In this document: positions 25,387 to 35,821 of the stretch, piece after piece | How positions within the stretch are numbered: the first letter of the stretch is position 1 | How the letters are laid out: each line of letters opens with the position of its first letter | Assembly: GCF_000237325.1 (NCBI RefSeq) | Contig: NC_017542.1 | Location: 5,512,501 to 5,576,500 of the forward strand | Origin: Paenibacillus polymyxa M1 | Lineage (GTDB): Bacteria > Bacillota > Bacilli > Paenibacillales > Paenibacillaceae | Direction of reading: 5' to 3' | Length of the DNA: 64,000 nucleotides | Translations under genes and position numbers: made by a program | Notes under the pieces: generated by a model | Told to the model about the DNA's origin: nothing | The model's input: only the letters and a program-made list of their open reading frames with translations | Databases searched by the model: none

Positions 25387-27093
25387 TCAGATGACTTTAG
25401 TGGCGCCGGGTTCGGCTTCTATCTCTACAGGTGTCACAGCTTCATACAGGTAAGCATCCAGCTCAGTCGTATATTGGCGTTCTTGCTCGGCGCTCCAGCC
25501 TGCATGCTCGGACATTAATGTAACGACAGCCTGCTTCCAGCGCTTCACCTCGTCAATTTGGAAGAACAGTGCTCCCGTGCGACGTATGAAAAAATCAGAC
25601 GGTGTCACCGCCATTTCCTGTTCCATCGCGTACAGAAGCGGAACACGCACTTCCACAGGTAGTGCCGCTTCCGTCTCGGTGGCGTTCTTCATGCTCTGTG
25701 TCGCTATAGCAAACAGTCGCTCCACATTTGAACCATAGCGAACAGCCCATGCTCTGGCGGTCTCCGGCGGCAGACCGAGCGCAGCGCCCGCTATGGCTTG
25801 CTTGCTCACGAAAGCGTCCCAGCCCGCCGAGCCGCCTACACTGCCGCCCGAAATTGGGATATGCCTTGTGCGGCATGCCCGAAAGCCCTGCCCATGCAAG
25901 CGGCCTAATTCCCGTACCGCACGATCCACGACGAGTTCGGACATTTTCCGGTAACCTGTCAGCTTGCCGCCTGCGATCGTGATCAGACCTGAACGGGATT
26001 CCCAGATTTCGTCCTTACGTGAGATTTCTGAAGGGCTTTTACCGTCTTCATAAATGAGCGGCCGTACCCCTGCCCAACTGGATTCCACGTCTGTAACCGT
26101 CAGCTTCACATCCGGGAACATCCCGTTGATCGCTTGAAGCACATACGCCCGGTCTTCGGCGGTCATCCGGGGATGCGCCGTATCCCCCTCATACACCGTA
26201 TCGGTCGTACCTGCATAGGTTTTGCCGTCACGCGGGATCGCGAATACCATGCGTCCATCCGGTGTATCGAAGTACACTGCCTGTTGAAGCGGGAAGCGCC
26301 CAGCATCGAATACCAAGTGGATACCCTTCGTCAGGCGAAGCACCTTACCCTCTTTGGAGCGATCCATTTCCCGCAACGTATCTACCCATGGTCCGGCTGC
26401 GTTAATGACCAGCGAAGCCCTGATTTCGTATGACTTCCCCGTTACCCGATCGGTTACACTAGCGCCGCTTATTCGTCCGCTGTCATATAGCAGCTTGTCA
26501 GCCTTGGCATAGTTCACGGCCAGCGCCCCTCGTGTAACAGCTTCCTTCATCACCTCAATCGTTAGGCGAGCATCGTCTGTGCGGTACTCCACATAACTAC
26601 CGCTTCCCCTCAGTCCTTCTCTCTTCAGCAAAGGCTCGCGCTCCAGCGTAGTCTGGATGTCCAGCATGCGGCGGTGCTCACTACGCTTCACGCCAGCGAG
26701 GAAATCATACACCAGTAGCCCGATAGAAGTGGTGAAAGCATTAAATGTGCCACCCTGGTGAAAAGGAAGCAGCATACGCTCCGGAATGGTCACATGAGGA
26801 CCATTTTCGAATACGATGGCTCGTTCCTTCCCGACCTCGGCTACCATCTTTACCTCAAATTGCTTCAAATAACGAAGACCACCATGCACTAGCTTGGTAG
26901 AGCGACTGGATGTACCTGCTGCAAAATCCTGCATTTCCACCAGAGCCGTTTTCAAACCACGATCCGCTGCGTCCAGTGCAATTCCCGACCCTGTAATGCC
27001 GCCGCCAATAATTAAAATATCAAAATGCTCACGCCCCATACGCTCCAAAACGGCCGTTCTCTCCTGTGCAGCAAATCCCTGTTCTCCCATCAT
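25387..27093 (-). CDS. glpD: Aerobic glycerol-3-phosphate dehydrogenase
   Basis: 568 aa; GGAGGGATAG precedes the ATG. N-terminal FAD-binding DILIIGGGITGSGIALDA, then TSSRSTKLVHGGLRYLKQFE and a C-terminal helical domain typical of GlpD. It oxidises sn-glycerol 3-phosphate to dihydroxyacetone phosphate at the membrane, passing electrons to quinone. Last gene of the glpP-glpK-glpD run, separated from glpK by a 222-base leader with its own promoter-like sites and a terminator, so expression is probably controlled by GlpP antitermination. No glpF (facilitator) is present here. Confidence 0.95.
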   Translation of the reverse strand: MMGEQGFAAQERTAVLERMGREHFDILIIGGGITGSGIALDAADRGLKTALVEMQDFAAGTSSRSTKLVHGGLRYLKQFEVKMVAEVGKERAIVFENGPHVTIPERMLLPFHQGGTFNAFTTSIGLLVYDFLAGVKRSEHRRMLDIQTTLEREPLLKREGLRGSGSYVEYRTDDARLTIEVMKEAVTRGALAVNYAKADKLLYDSGRISGASVTDRVTGKSYEIRASLVINAAGPWVDTLREMDRSKEGKVLRLTKGIHLVFDAGRFPLQQAVYFDTPDGRMVFAIPRDGKTYAGTTDTVYEGDTAHPRMTAEDRAYVLQAINGMFPDVKLTVTDVESSWAGVRPLIYEDGKSPSEISRKDEIWESRSGLITIAGGKLTGYRKMSELVVDRAVRELGRLHGQGFRACRTRHIPISGGSVGGSAGWDAFVSKQAIAGAALGLPPETARAWAVRYGSNVERLFAIATQSMKNATETEAALPVEVRVPLLYAMEQEMAVTPSDFFIRRTGALFFQIDEVKRWKQAVVTLMSEHAGWSAEQERQYTTELDAYLYEAVTPVEIEAEPGATKVI

Positions 27094-27151
27094 CTATCCC
27101 TCCAACTTTGCATGTCTGCTATCAATCTGACACCGAATCATCAAAGGATAC

Positions 27152-27203
27152 AAAAAAAGACCACGAACATCGCTGCGGCGGATGCCGAGCGGTTCATGGT
27201 CTC
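27152..27203 (-). terminator. glpD leader terminator (GlpP-type attenuator)
   Basis: On the minus strand AGACCATGAAC (27202-27192) pairs with GTTCGTGGTCT (27169-27159), followed by a run of Ts, about 60 bases before glpD. GlpP bound to glycerol 3-phosphate is known to prevent such termination in Bacillus glpD. Confidence 0.8.
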
Positions 27204-27236
27204 TCCAAGTCTCCTGACGAGTATTAACTTATCTAT

Positions 27237-27265
27237 ATCGTAGCACACACAGTACACGATGAAAA
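27237..27265 (-). promoter_or_regulatory. Putative glpD promoter
   Basis: TTTTCA (27265-27260), 17 bases, then TACGAT (27242-27237) with an upstream TGC (extended -10), read leftwards. It lies ahead of the leader terminator. Confidence 0.45.
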
Positions 27266-27314
27266 GGAGAATCTGCCTGTTGTCAGATGACTGCCTACTC
27301 TCGTAAAGTGACCT

Positions 27315-28859
<1,545 letters not shown>

Positions 28860-29417
28860 CTATCGCTTATAGTGCTCAAACAGTTGTTTATTGGAGGTCG
28901 TAACCGCTGCAGCTCCCGCTGCCAACGCCGCTTCCACATCCTCAGGGGTACGAATAAGTCCGCCAGCCAAAATAGGAATACCCGTGCGTTCACTGACCTC
29001 CGCAATCATCGGCGGCACAACACCCGGCAGCACCTCAATATAATCGGGGCGCGTTTTTTCCACCAGTGCGTAGCTTTTTTCCAGCGCAATCGTATCCAGC
29101 AGGAACACTCGCTGTACAGCAAGAATCCCCTTTTTTTTAGCAGTTGCAATCACCCCGGAACGGGTCGAGATAATCCCAAATGGCTTAATTTCCTGACACA
29201 AATACTCAGCGGCATATTCGTCATTCTTCAAACCTTGCACCAGGTCGGCATGCAGAAGCATCTGCTTATTGCGGCTCCTTGCCATCTGATATAGGTTGCG
29301 CAACTGCGCTACATGCGTATCCAGAAAAACAGCATACTCATAAGAGCTGTTCAAAATATCCTCCAACTGCTTCATGTGCTTAGCTGCAGGTAAAATGCGT
29401 TGTCCCTGAAATGGCAT
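28860..29417 (-). CDS. glpP: GlpP glycerol-3-phosphate-responsive antiterminator
   Basis: 185 aa from ATG 29417, preceded by AAGGGGGAT; an upstream in-frame start at 29447 is less likely. TIM-barrel-like, with HADLVQGLKNDEYAAEYLCQ, GIISTRSG, DYIEVLPGVVPPMI and PILAGGLI, all typical of GlpP. It binds glycerol 3-phosphate and glp leader RNA, letting transcription read through terminators such as the one at 27152-27203. Confidence 0.93.
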   Translation of the reverse strand: MPFQGQRILPAAKHMKQLEDILNSSYEYAVFLDTHVAQLRNLYQMARSRNKQMLLHADLVQGLKNDEYAAEYLCQEIKPFGIISTRSGVIATAKKKGILAVQRVFLLDTIALEKSYALVEKTRPDYIEVLPGVVPPMIAEVSERTGIPILAGGLIRTPEDVEAALAAGAAAVTTSNKQLFEHYKR

Positions 29418-29691
29418 GGATATCCCCCTTAGGCCGAAGTCGGTCAAACTCGTTCAAATTTTATATTATCACTCTGTTCGACGAACGTGAAGCGGTCTCT
29501 TATTTATAAACCGCGAACTCCCCATATGCCAATTGTGCGCTCGACTACTCCCACCTCTTTTACTTCCCTACCACAAAAACATTGAGATATTGCGTTCTTT
29601 TTTTGTACTTTTTGATCATCCATATATCTATTACTTTTTCAAAAAATTCGCATAAATTGATATTAATCTTTCAAAGAATGGAGTGAATAGA

Positions 29692-30189
29692 ATGGGTTTT
29701 TATGTTCGTAACAGTACGTCTAACCCTATTTCAGTTGCTGTTGGATACTATGATTCTGGTTGTAGTCCTATCACCTATGCTAAGAGAGGCTGGTACCGTA
29801 TAGAACCCGGTAGACGCGCATTTCTTGTAGCTGGGTCAGCCGCAAACCAAACGTTTTATGTCTACGGACATGACAGTTTCGGTAATTGGTGGGGTGGTGA
29901 TTTCTACACAGATGTTCCTAGAGAGGCTTTCACAAGATGCTGGATAGCAGGTTGTCAAGGCCAGGGCTGTAGAAATGTGGGGTTCGATGAGATCAATGTT
30001 GGCAATTTCGAAAACTACACACTAAACCTTGTAGATAGTACCCAAGGTGCATCTAAGTCAAGACGTACTCTAGTAGCGAAAAAAAGAAAAACCAATTTTA
30101 AATTAGGGAAGTTCAGCTTTATAAAATCACCTGGAAAAGTAGGTAAACTAGGCAAGACTAGAAAACCACTATATGGTAAACGCAAATAG
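29692..30189 (+). CDS. DUF1036 protein with a lysine-rich tail
   Basis: 165 aa from ATG 29692 (GGAGTG six bases upstream); GTG 29683 is possible. Residues about 1-110 are a DUF1036 domain (VRNSTS, VAVGYYDSG, RGWYRIEPGRRAF, FYVYGHDSFGNWWGG) with several Cys residues, function unknown. The last 45 residues are very basic (KKRKTNFKLGKF, GKVGKLGKTRK), unlike usual DUF1036 proteins, and could bind nucleic acid or an acidic polymer. No signal peptide. The gene is AT-richer than its neighbours and stands alone with its own terminator, which hints at acquisition. Confidence 0.75.
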   Translation: MGFYVRNSTSNPISVAVGYYDSGCSPITYAKRGWYRIEPGRRAFLVAGSAANQTFYVYGHDSFGNWWGGDFYTDVPREAFTRCWIAGCQGQGCRNVGFDEINVGNFENYTLNLVDSTQGASKSRRTLVAKKRKTNFKLGKFSFIKSPGKVGKLGKTRKPLYGKRK

Positions 30190-30209
30190 AATGATATAAA
30201 CAGAACCAA

Positions 30210-30246
30210 AAGAAGCCTCCCAGCCATGAGCTGGGAGGTGCTTCTT
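30210..30246 (+). terminator. Terminator after the DUF1036 gene
   Basis: AAGAAGCCTCCCAGC and GCTGGGAGGTGCTTCTT form a long stem around CATGA. Confidence 0.85.
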
Positions 30247-30284
30247 TACATACTAACTGTGTATTCCTTCACTCGTCTATAAAA

Positions 30285-31238
30285 CTAGCCCTCAAACCCT
30301 TGGCGCAGCCACGAGGTAGCCAGCATTATTGCACCGCGCTTGGCCGCGGTTTCCGACAATGGGTTCAGCATCACGAAGTCGTGTATGATGCCCTGAAAGC
30401 GCGCAGCGGTTACATCTACCCCAGCTTCACGCAACTTGTTCGCATAGGCCTCCCCTTCATCACGCAACACATCGGCCTCGCCTGTAATAACCAGCGCACG
30501 TGGTAGCCCTTTGAGCTGGTCAGTGGTAGCACGTAACGGAGACGCCGTGATCTGCGCTCGCTCGTTAGGATCTGTCGTATATTGATCCCAGAACCACTGC
30601 ATCCCTTCGCGGCTCAGGAAATATCCTGTGGCGAACTCATGGTACGACTCCGTATCAAAAGAAGCGTCCGTCACTGGATAGAACAGCAACTGCTGCCGAA
30701 TGGTAGGACCACTGCGTTCTTTGGCCAGCAGAGTTACAGCTGCAGTCATGTTACCACCGACACTATCTCCGGCGATCGTCAGCGTATCGGGCTTCAGCCC
30801 ATGCTCGCGCCCATGCTGTGCCACCCATTGAACGACCGCGTAAATTTCCTCAATCGCCGTCGGATATTTGGCTTCAGGCGACAAGCTGTATTCCGGGAAT
30901 ACAACGGCTGCCTGTGAGCCTACCGCCAGTTCACGAATCAGACGGTCATGCGTATGAGCATTACCGAATACCCAGCCTGCCCCGTGGATATATACAATGA
31001 CCGGGAGATCGCCTGTCACCTGTTGTGGACGAACAATTTTGACCTTCACCTCACCGCCAGGGCCACCTGGAATCGACAGGTCCTCCAGGTCTGCGGCAGG
31101 TTTATCTGCTGGACCGGATTGAACTTCATTGACCGTTTCACGTCCTTTTTCAGGACCCAAATCATACAGAAACGGAGGCTTGGCATTATCGTCTGCAAAT
31201 TTTTGCGCTGCGGGCTCCAGCTGTACTTTTTTACTCAT
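30285..31238 (-). CDS. Alpha/beta-hydrolase (acetyl-esterase, HSL type)
   Basis: 317 aa; GGAAGAGTGAAACGAT precedes the ATG. Hormone-sensitive-lipase-type features: oxyanion HGAGWVFG, nucleophile GDSVGGN, late Asp in GEADVLRDEGE and His in FQGIIHDF. It should hydrolyse short-chain esters in the cytoplasm; no signal peptide. The true substrate is unknown. Confidence 0.88.
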   Translation of the reverse strand: MSKKVQLEPAAQKFADDNAKPPFLYDLGPEKGRETVNEVQSGPADKPAADLEDLSIPGGPGGEVKVKIVRPQQVTGDLPVIVYIHGAGWVFGNAHTHDRLIRELAVGSQAAVVFPEYSLSPEAKYPTAIEEIYAVVQWVAQHGREHGLKPDTLTIAGDSVGGNMTAAVTLLAKERSGPTIRQQLLFYPVTDASFDTESYHEFATGYFLSREGMQWFWDQYTTDPNERAQITASPLRATTDQLKGLPRALVITGEADVLRDEGEAYANKLREAGVDVTAARFQGIIHDFVMLNPLSETAAKRGAIMLATSWLRQGFEG

Positions 31239-31498
31239 ATCGTTTCACTCTTCCTTTCTGATCTGCGGTCTACATGTATTTAATATGGTTTACATTTACT
31301 TATTCAGTATCATCTTATATTTAAACGAGTTCCTCTCTTTCCAATCGGAGGACTCTATCTTGCCCAACAGAAGAGCTTGACTTTTAATTTATATTGTAAC
31401 TATAATAGTTACATATTAAAGTTCAAGTATGAACATCATGCAACGCATGAATCAAGCAAATAAATCATCCAAATCATTTTTTAGGAGGCTATTCTATT

Positions 31499-32134
31499 AT
31501 GAAAATTGCAGTTATTGGTGCAGGCGGTAAAGCAGGAAGTAATATCGTAAAAGAAGCATTAGACAGAGGGCATGAAGTAACCGCCATCGTGCGTGATCCG
31601 GCTAAAGTAACGGACAATCGTGCTGCTGTAGTACAAAAAGACGTTTTTGACCTGAAAACAGATGATCTGAAAGGTTTTGACGTCGTTGTTAATGCTTTTG
31701 CCGCTCCGTTTGGACAAGAGCATCTGCATGTAGATGCAGGTAATGTACTGATTGAGGCTCTCCGCCATGTATCCGGTACTCGCCTGATTGTTGTAGGTGG
31801 TGCAGGCAGCTTGTTTACGGATGAATCCCAGACACTCTTGGTAAAGGATACTCCTGACTTCCCTGATTTTGTATATCCAACAGCTCATAATCAAGGGAAA
31901 AACCTTGAAATTCTACGCGGTACCAGTGACCTAAACTGGACTTTCATTAGTCCTTCTGCAGAATTTGCTCTCGGCAAACGTACAGGCTCTTACCAAGTGG
32001 GCAAAGACACCCTGCTGGTTAATTCCAAAGGTGCAAGCTATGTCAGCTATGAGGATTATGCTGTTGCCGTAGTAGACGAAATTGAAAAACCACAACATCT
32101 GAATCAACGCTTCACTGTCGTATCCGAGTCCTAA
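31499..32134 (+). CDS. NAD(P)-binding oxidoreductase (YwnB-like)
   Basis: 211 aa, ATG after AGGAGGC. N-terminal Rossmann motif GAGGKAGSNI, then VRDPAKV and GGAGSLF; lacks the YxxxK pair of classical SDRs, as in the atypical NAD(P)H-binding (YwnB/NmrA-like) group. Probably a cofactor-dependent reductase or redox sensor. Divergent from the esterase gene. Confidence 0.82.
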   Translation: MKIAVIGAGGKAGSNIVKEALDRGHEVTAIVRDPAKVTDNRAAVVQKDVFDLKTDDLKGFDVVVNAFAAPFGQEHLHVDAGNVLIEALRHVSGTRLIVVGGAGSLFTDESQTLLVKDTPDFPDFVYPTAHNQGKNLEILRGTSDLNWTFISPSAEFALGKRTGSYQVGKDTLLVNSKGASYVSYEDYAVAVVDEIEKPQHLNQRFTVVSES

Positions 32135-32163
32135 TTCTGCAGCTGAACCGAACATTCCAACAT

Positions 32164-32220
32164 AAAAAGACCCTTCGGTCACTTTCCATCCTGCTTGGAA
32201 AATGAACCAGAAGGGTCTTA
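32164..32220 (+). terminator. Terminator between convergent genes
   Basis: AAAAGACCCTTC at one side and AGAAGGGTCTTATT at the other form a long imperfect stem. Confidence 0.75.
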
Positions 32221-32245
32221 TTGTATGTCTAGTCAGTCCAACCTC

Positions 32246-33406
32246 TTACTTCTCAATCTGGCTTACAGTCTTGCGATCACTAAAACATAGCTTAAGAATT
32301 GGAGGTGCAGCCAACGTCGTCAAAATAACGGCAATGATAACTGAGGTAAAATACTGCTGTGCCAGCAGACCCGTTTGCAACCCGGTGGCTGCGATAATAA
32401 GTGCAACTTCGCCACGAGATATCATGCCAGAACCAATCGCAAGCGAGGAACGGGTATTAAAACCTGTCAGCCGCGCGCCGATGCCTCCTCCGACTAACTT
32501 CGTCACCAGCGCTATCAGTGTCAAAACAACAACAAACCCAAGCTGCTGCCCCACTCCCTCAAAAGATACATTTAAGCCAATGCTGACAAAAAATACAGGA
32601 ACAAAGATGGAATAAGCGATGGGCTCTACCTTTTCTTCTACGACATGCTTAAAACTTGTTTGCGAAATGGCAATCCCGGCAGCAAAAGCTCCGATAATAC
32701 CCGCCATACCCATCAAATCTGCAAAATATGCAAAACCGAAGCAAATAACCATAGCAGCAGTAATCACAGCTTCTGTCACTTTGAGGGGGGCAAGTATTTT
32801 CATAATCCATGGAACAACGAACCAGCCACCCAGAATAGCCCCCACGAAGAAGATCAGCTTCTTGCCAACAAGAAGTCCCAGCGAGGTTTGCCCACCCATG
32901 CCGAATATACTCATCACTACCGCAAGCAGCACTACGACAAGCACATCATCCAGTACGGCTGCACCTAAAATGGTCGAGCCTTCTCGAGTATTCAGCTTGT
33001 TCATATCCTTGAGCACCTGCACTGTAATGCTTACGGAAGTAGCGCTCAAGACAATCCCCAAAAACCATCCTTCATGTACTGAAAATCCAAAGGCTTCACC
33101 GACTGCAAAACCACAGAGCAACGGCAAAATAATCCCCCCGACCGCCACTGCTACCGCAGGCTTCCAGTTGCGCCGAAGCTGATCCAGATCCGTCTCCAGC
33201 CCGGCAATGAACATCAACAGCAACACGCCGATTTCAGACATATCATGAATCAGCGAATCATTTTGCACCCATCCCAAAACTGCCGGGCCCAGTACGATAC
33301 CAGCGATCAGCTTCCCCAATACCGCTGGTTGACCGAGCTTAACCGATAGATGACCGGCTACTTTTGTAAACAACAGAATCAACAGAAGATACAATATAAA
33401 TTGCAT
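32246..33406 (-). CDS. CPA2-type cation/proton antiporter
   Basis: 386 aa; AAAGGAGG precedes the ATG. Twelve or so membrane segments with GQPAVLGKLIAGIVLGPAVL, IAGLETDLDQLRRN and the ion-binding GAAVLDDVLVVVLL (Asp-Asp pair), typical of NapA/KefB-like exchangers. It has no C-terminal RCK/TrkA-N domain, so it is a short form. It swaps Na+ or K+ for H+. The 5' leader holds two hairpins, one terminator-like. Confidence 0.9.
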   Translation of the reverse strand: MQFILYLLLILLFTKVAGHLSVKLGQPAVLGKLIAGIVLGPAVLGWVQNDSLIHDMSEIGVLLLMFIAGLETDLDQLRRNWKPAVAVAVGGIILPLLCGFAVGEAFGFSVHEGWFLGIVLSATSVSITVQVLKDMNKLNTREGSTILGAAVLDDVLVVVLLAVVMSIFGMGGQTSLGLLVGKKLIFFVGAILGGWFVVPWIMKILAPLKVTEAVITAAMVICFGFAYFADLMGMAGIIGAFAAGIAISQTSFKHVVEEKVEPIAYSIFVPVFFVSIGLNVSFEGVGQQLGFVVVLTLIALVTKLVGGGIGARLTGFNTRSSLAIGSGMISRGEVALIIAATGLQTGLLAQQYFTSVIIAVILTTLAAPPILKLCFSDRKTVSQIEK

Positions 33407-33722
33407 AGGTTAATAACCTCCTTTTATTTAATCCTTGACCTCATTTGCGCATCATCTACAACATTAAAGAAAACGGATAATCATAAAATGCAGAACAATC
33501 GTCCAAAATATGTGTCTGACCTTAAAGAGACCAACAACTCGCAAAATAAAAAGGGAAACCCGAATACAGCACAGGTTCCCCTAAAAAGACATAAAGGAGC
33601 CTTGGTGACAGGCTCCTCCGGTAATTCATATATTCATTTGATGTTGTCGGTTATCCTTGCGCAAACAACTAACTTTATCTTTTAATTATATCTCTTTTGC
33701 AAACCCGTGTAAACGTATTGAA
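33407..33722 (-). promoter_or_regulatory. Leader with tandem hairpins upstream of the antiporter
   Basis: Reading leftwards, hairpin 1 is GGAGCCT/AGGCTCC (33596-33616) and hairpin 2 GGGGAACC/GGTTTCCC (33553-33581), the latter followed by TTTTTATTTT and so terminator-like. One may end the acetyltransferase transcript; the other could attenuate the antiporter gene. No known riboswitch class is recognised. Confidence 0.45.
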
Positions 33723-34313
33723 TCAATTTTCTGCTTGTTTCACATATCTGTTGCGATATTCATGCTGCAGCATACTCATCAAAATCGAATCGTGGTATTG
33801 GTGATTGTAAAATAAAGCATCCCGCTGCACACCTTCACGCTTAAAGCCTACTTTTTCATAGCAGCGGATGGCCTTTTCATTAAAATCAAATACATTCAGC
33901 TCAATCCGATGCAGGTTACAAATGCCGAACCCATAGTCCAGCATTAACACAAGCGCTTCGGTGCCGTAGCCTTTGCCTTGATCCCCCTGCTCATTGATCG
34001 CAATACGGATGTTGGCGCTGCGATTCAGACTATCCATATCCTGTAATGCAATATCGCCGATGACACGATCATCCTCCTGAAGTGCAATGAGAAGCAGCAA
34101 GCTTGAGGCATCCTGCCCTTTACCTTCAATGTAACGGGCAATTTGCTCTTTGGTAAAGCTTCGCTGTGTGCCCGTCAGCCTCCGCACTTCCTGATGGAAC
34201 AATGTATTATAGTATTGCTCGGTGTCCTCCACGTTAATGGGGCGCAAGTACACCCGCGAGCCTTCAAGTAGTCGTGCCACTGGCGTTGTAGATGAAGAAT
34301 TTTGAGTCAACAT
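33723..34313 (-). CDS. GNAT-family acetyltransferase (RimJ/RimL type)
   Basis: 196 aa; AGGAGAG precedes the ATG. Acetyl-CoA-binding pattern NEQGDQGKGYGTEALVLMLDYGF and then NLHRIELNVFDFNEKAIRCYEKVGF, typical of RimJ/SpeG-like enzymes. It transfers acetyl from acetyl-CoA to an amine; substrate (protein N-terminus, polyamine or drug) unknown. Lies 48 bases after the MFS gene and may be co-transcribed. Confidence 0.85.
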   Translation of the reverse strand: MLTQNSSSTTPVARLLEGSRVYLRPINVEDTEQYYNTLFHQEVRRLTGTQRSFTKEQIARYIEGKGQDASSLLLLIALQEDDRVIGDIALQDMDSLNRSANIRIAINEQGDQGKGYGTEALVLMLDYGFGICNLHRIELNVFDFNEKAIRCYEKVGFKREGVQRDALFYNHQYHDSILMSMLQHEYRNRYVKQAEN

Positions 34314-34361
34314 GATCTCTCCTATGCTAAAAATATAAATTGCTAGAATGGAAGCAAACGA

Positions 34362-35729
34362 TTACGCTAGATCAACATTTTGTTCAGTAGAAGGGGTAGG
34401 ATTAGCGAGAGACTCGCGCCAAATTACGGATTGAAGCAGTAGTCCTGCCAAACCTAGGATTCCTACAGTCATCCCGATCCAGACAAAAGCCGTCCCCGCC
34501 CCTGCTATTCGGATCAATACTCCCCCAGCAAGCGGCGAAATGACCATGATCGCTCCAATCACGGTACTTTGGATACCAAAGACACGCCCCACCATATCAG
34601 CAGGGGTTTTGGCTTGTAATATGTAATTCTGGGTGATAATGTACAGGCCGTTCCCCACACCTAACATGGCCCCGATCGTAAGCAGAACAGGGAGTCCTGT
34701 CCCGGGTTGCGCCCAACCCAAAGCGGCAATAGCTCCGCCAACCAGCACATACCCTCCACCGAGCCCCCAGCCTGCGCTTATACGATTCAAGCGATTAAGC
34801 ACAAGCATGCAGCCGACGGCGCCAGCACCTATAGCTGAAACCAGCCAACCGAGCAGCGATTCGTTGCCCGGAGCGAGCACTCGCAGCAATGTAGGGAACT
34901 GGTAGTCGATCATAAGAATGGCGATCAAACCGAACAGGCCGAATATGAGCGTATGCAAAAGCATTCGACTGCGCCAGAGGAACGCCCAGCCCTCCCGCCA
35001 CTGGCTGAAAAAACGGGATGCGTGAGCAGGCCCTCCCTGCATCTTGGCATCATCTGCCTCATCCGGTGTAAGCGATGCCGACTTCCTTAGCTGCGCGTCA
35101 GCACCAGCAACCGCTTGCTGGTCTGTGGCAGCCAGCGTCGGGCCGATGCCACGCAGCGGCCAGAGCAGCAGGCCAGAGCAGAGGCGCAGCAGTGCATTCA
35201 GGATAATGCATGCTTGCGGGGACAGCACAGCCAAGGTCATGGCGCCCAGCAAGGGCCCCGCGACTTTGGAGGCCTGATTGACCAGTCCGTTCAGCGAGGT
35301 TGCACGGAACAGGTCGCCACTGGCGACTACTGTACGGGTCAAGCCTTGCTGTGAAGGCATTTGGAATACGCCAGCCGCCGCGCGCAAACCAAGCAAAGGC
35401 AACAGCCACGCCGGACCTGGGACGGCGAGAATCGCCAGCGTCAATAAGGCGATAGCTGCATCGCAGATGATCATCAGTCGGGCCTTATGCACCCGATCGG
35501 CTAACGTGCCTGCAATGGAACCGAGCAGTAGACCCGGTAGTGCCATGACTACCGGAATCAGCGCAATCAGCATGGGATCGGCTTCCCAGCGGTAAGCAAC
35601 AAGCACCTGAATGGCGATAGCATCAAACCAATCGCCAAAGGAAGCAGCCGTATGGGCCGCAAACATCCGCCGAAAACGACCGTTACGCCAAATGCTGAGC
35701 GTGGATTGCAATTCTTTATTTTCCTTCAT
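34362..35729 (-). CDS. MFS transporter (macrolide-efflux-like)
   Basis: 455 aa with about 12 membrane segments. N-terminal motif A-like GTLADRVHKARLMI, with FGDWFDAIAIQVLVAY at the start, resembling the MefA/multidrug-export type MFS. A central hydrophilic loop (about 205-240) is longer than usual. Substrate unknown. Confidence 0.85.
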   Translation of the reverse strand: MKENKELQSTLSIWRNGRFRRMFAAHTAASFGDWFDAIAIQVLVAYRWEADPMLIALIPVVMALPGLLLGSIAGTLADRVHKARLMIICDAAIALLTLAILAVPGPAWLLPLLGLRAAAGVFQMPSQQGLTRTVVASGDLFRATSLNGLVNQASKVAGPLLGAMTLAVLSPQACIILNALLRLCSGLLLWPLRGIGPTLAATDQQAVAGADAQLRKSASLTPDEADDAKMQGGPAHASRFFSQWREGWAFLWRSRMLLHTLIFGLFGLIAILMIDYQFPTLLRVLAPGNESLLGWLVSAIGAGAVGCMLVLNRLNRISAGWGLGGGYVLVGGAIAALGWAQPGTGLPVLLTIGAMLGVGNGLYIITQNYILQAKTPADMVGRVFGIQSTVIGAIMVISPLAGGVLIRIAGAGTAFVWIGMTVGILGLAGLLLQSVIWRESLANPTPSTEQNVDLA

Positions 35730-35821
35730 TTCTACTCACCCTGCTCTCATTTTCTGCTTCTTTAGCAATAAGAACATTCTAGCGGGCCTATATCAGAGGA
35801 AAATCAGACAGCTAAAAAAAG

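Noticed and set aside
32619..33182. Rightward frame of 187 codons opposite the antiporter gene
   Set aside because: Composition is a Ser/Thr/Pro-rich shadow of the membrane-protein codons on the other strand.
35098..35409. Second leftward frame inside the MFS gene at 34362-35729
   Set aside because: High-GC shadow frame; no binding site and within a strong membrane-protein gene.
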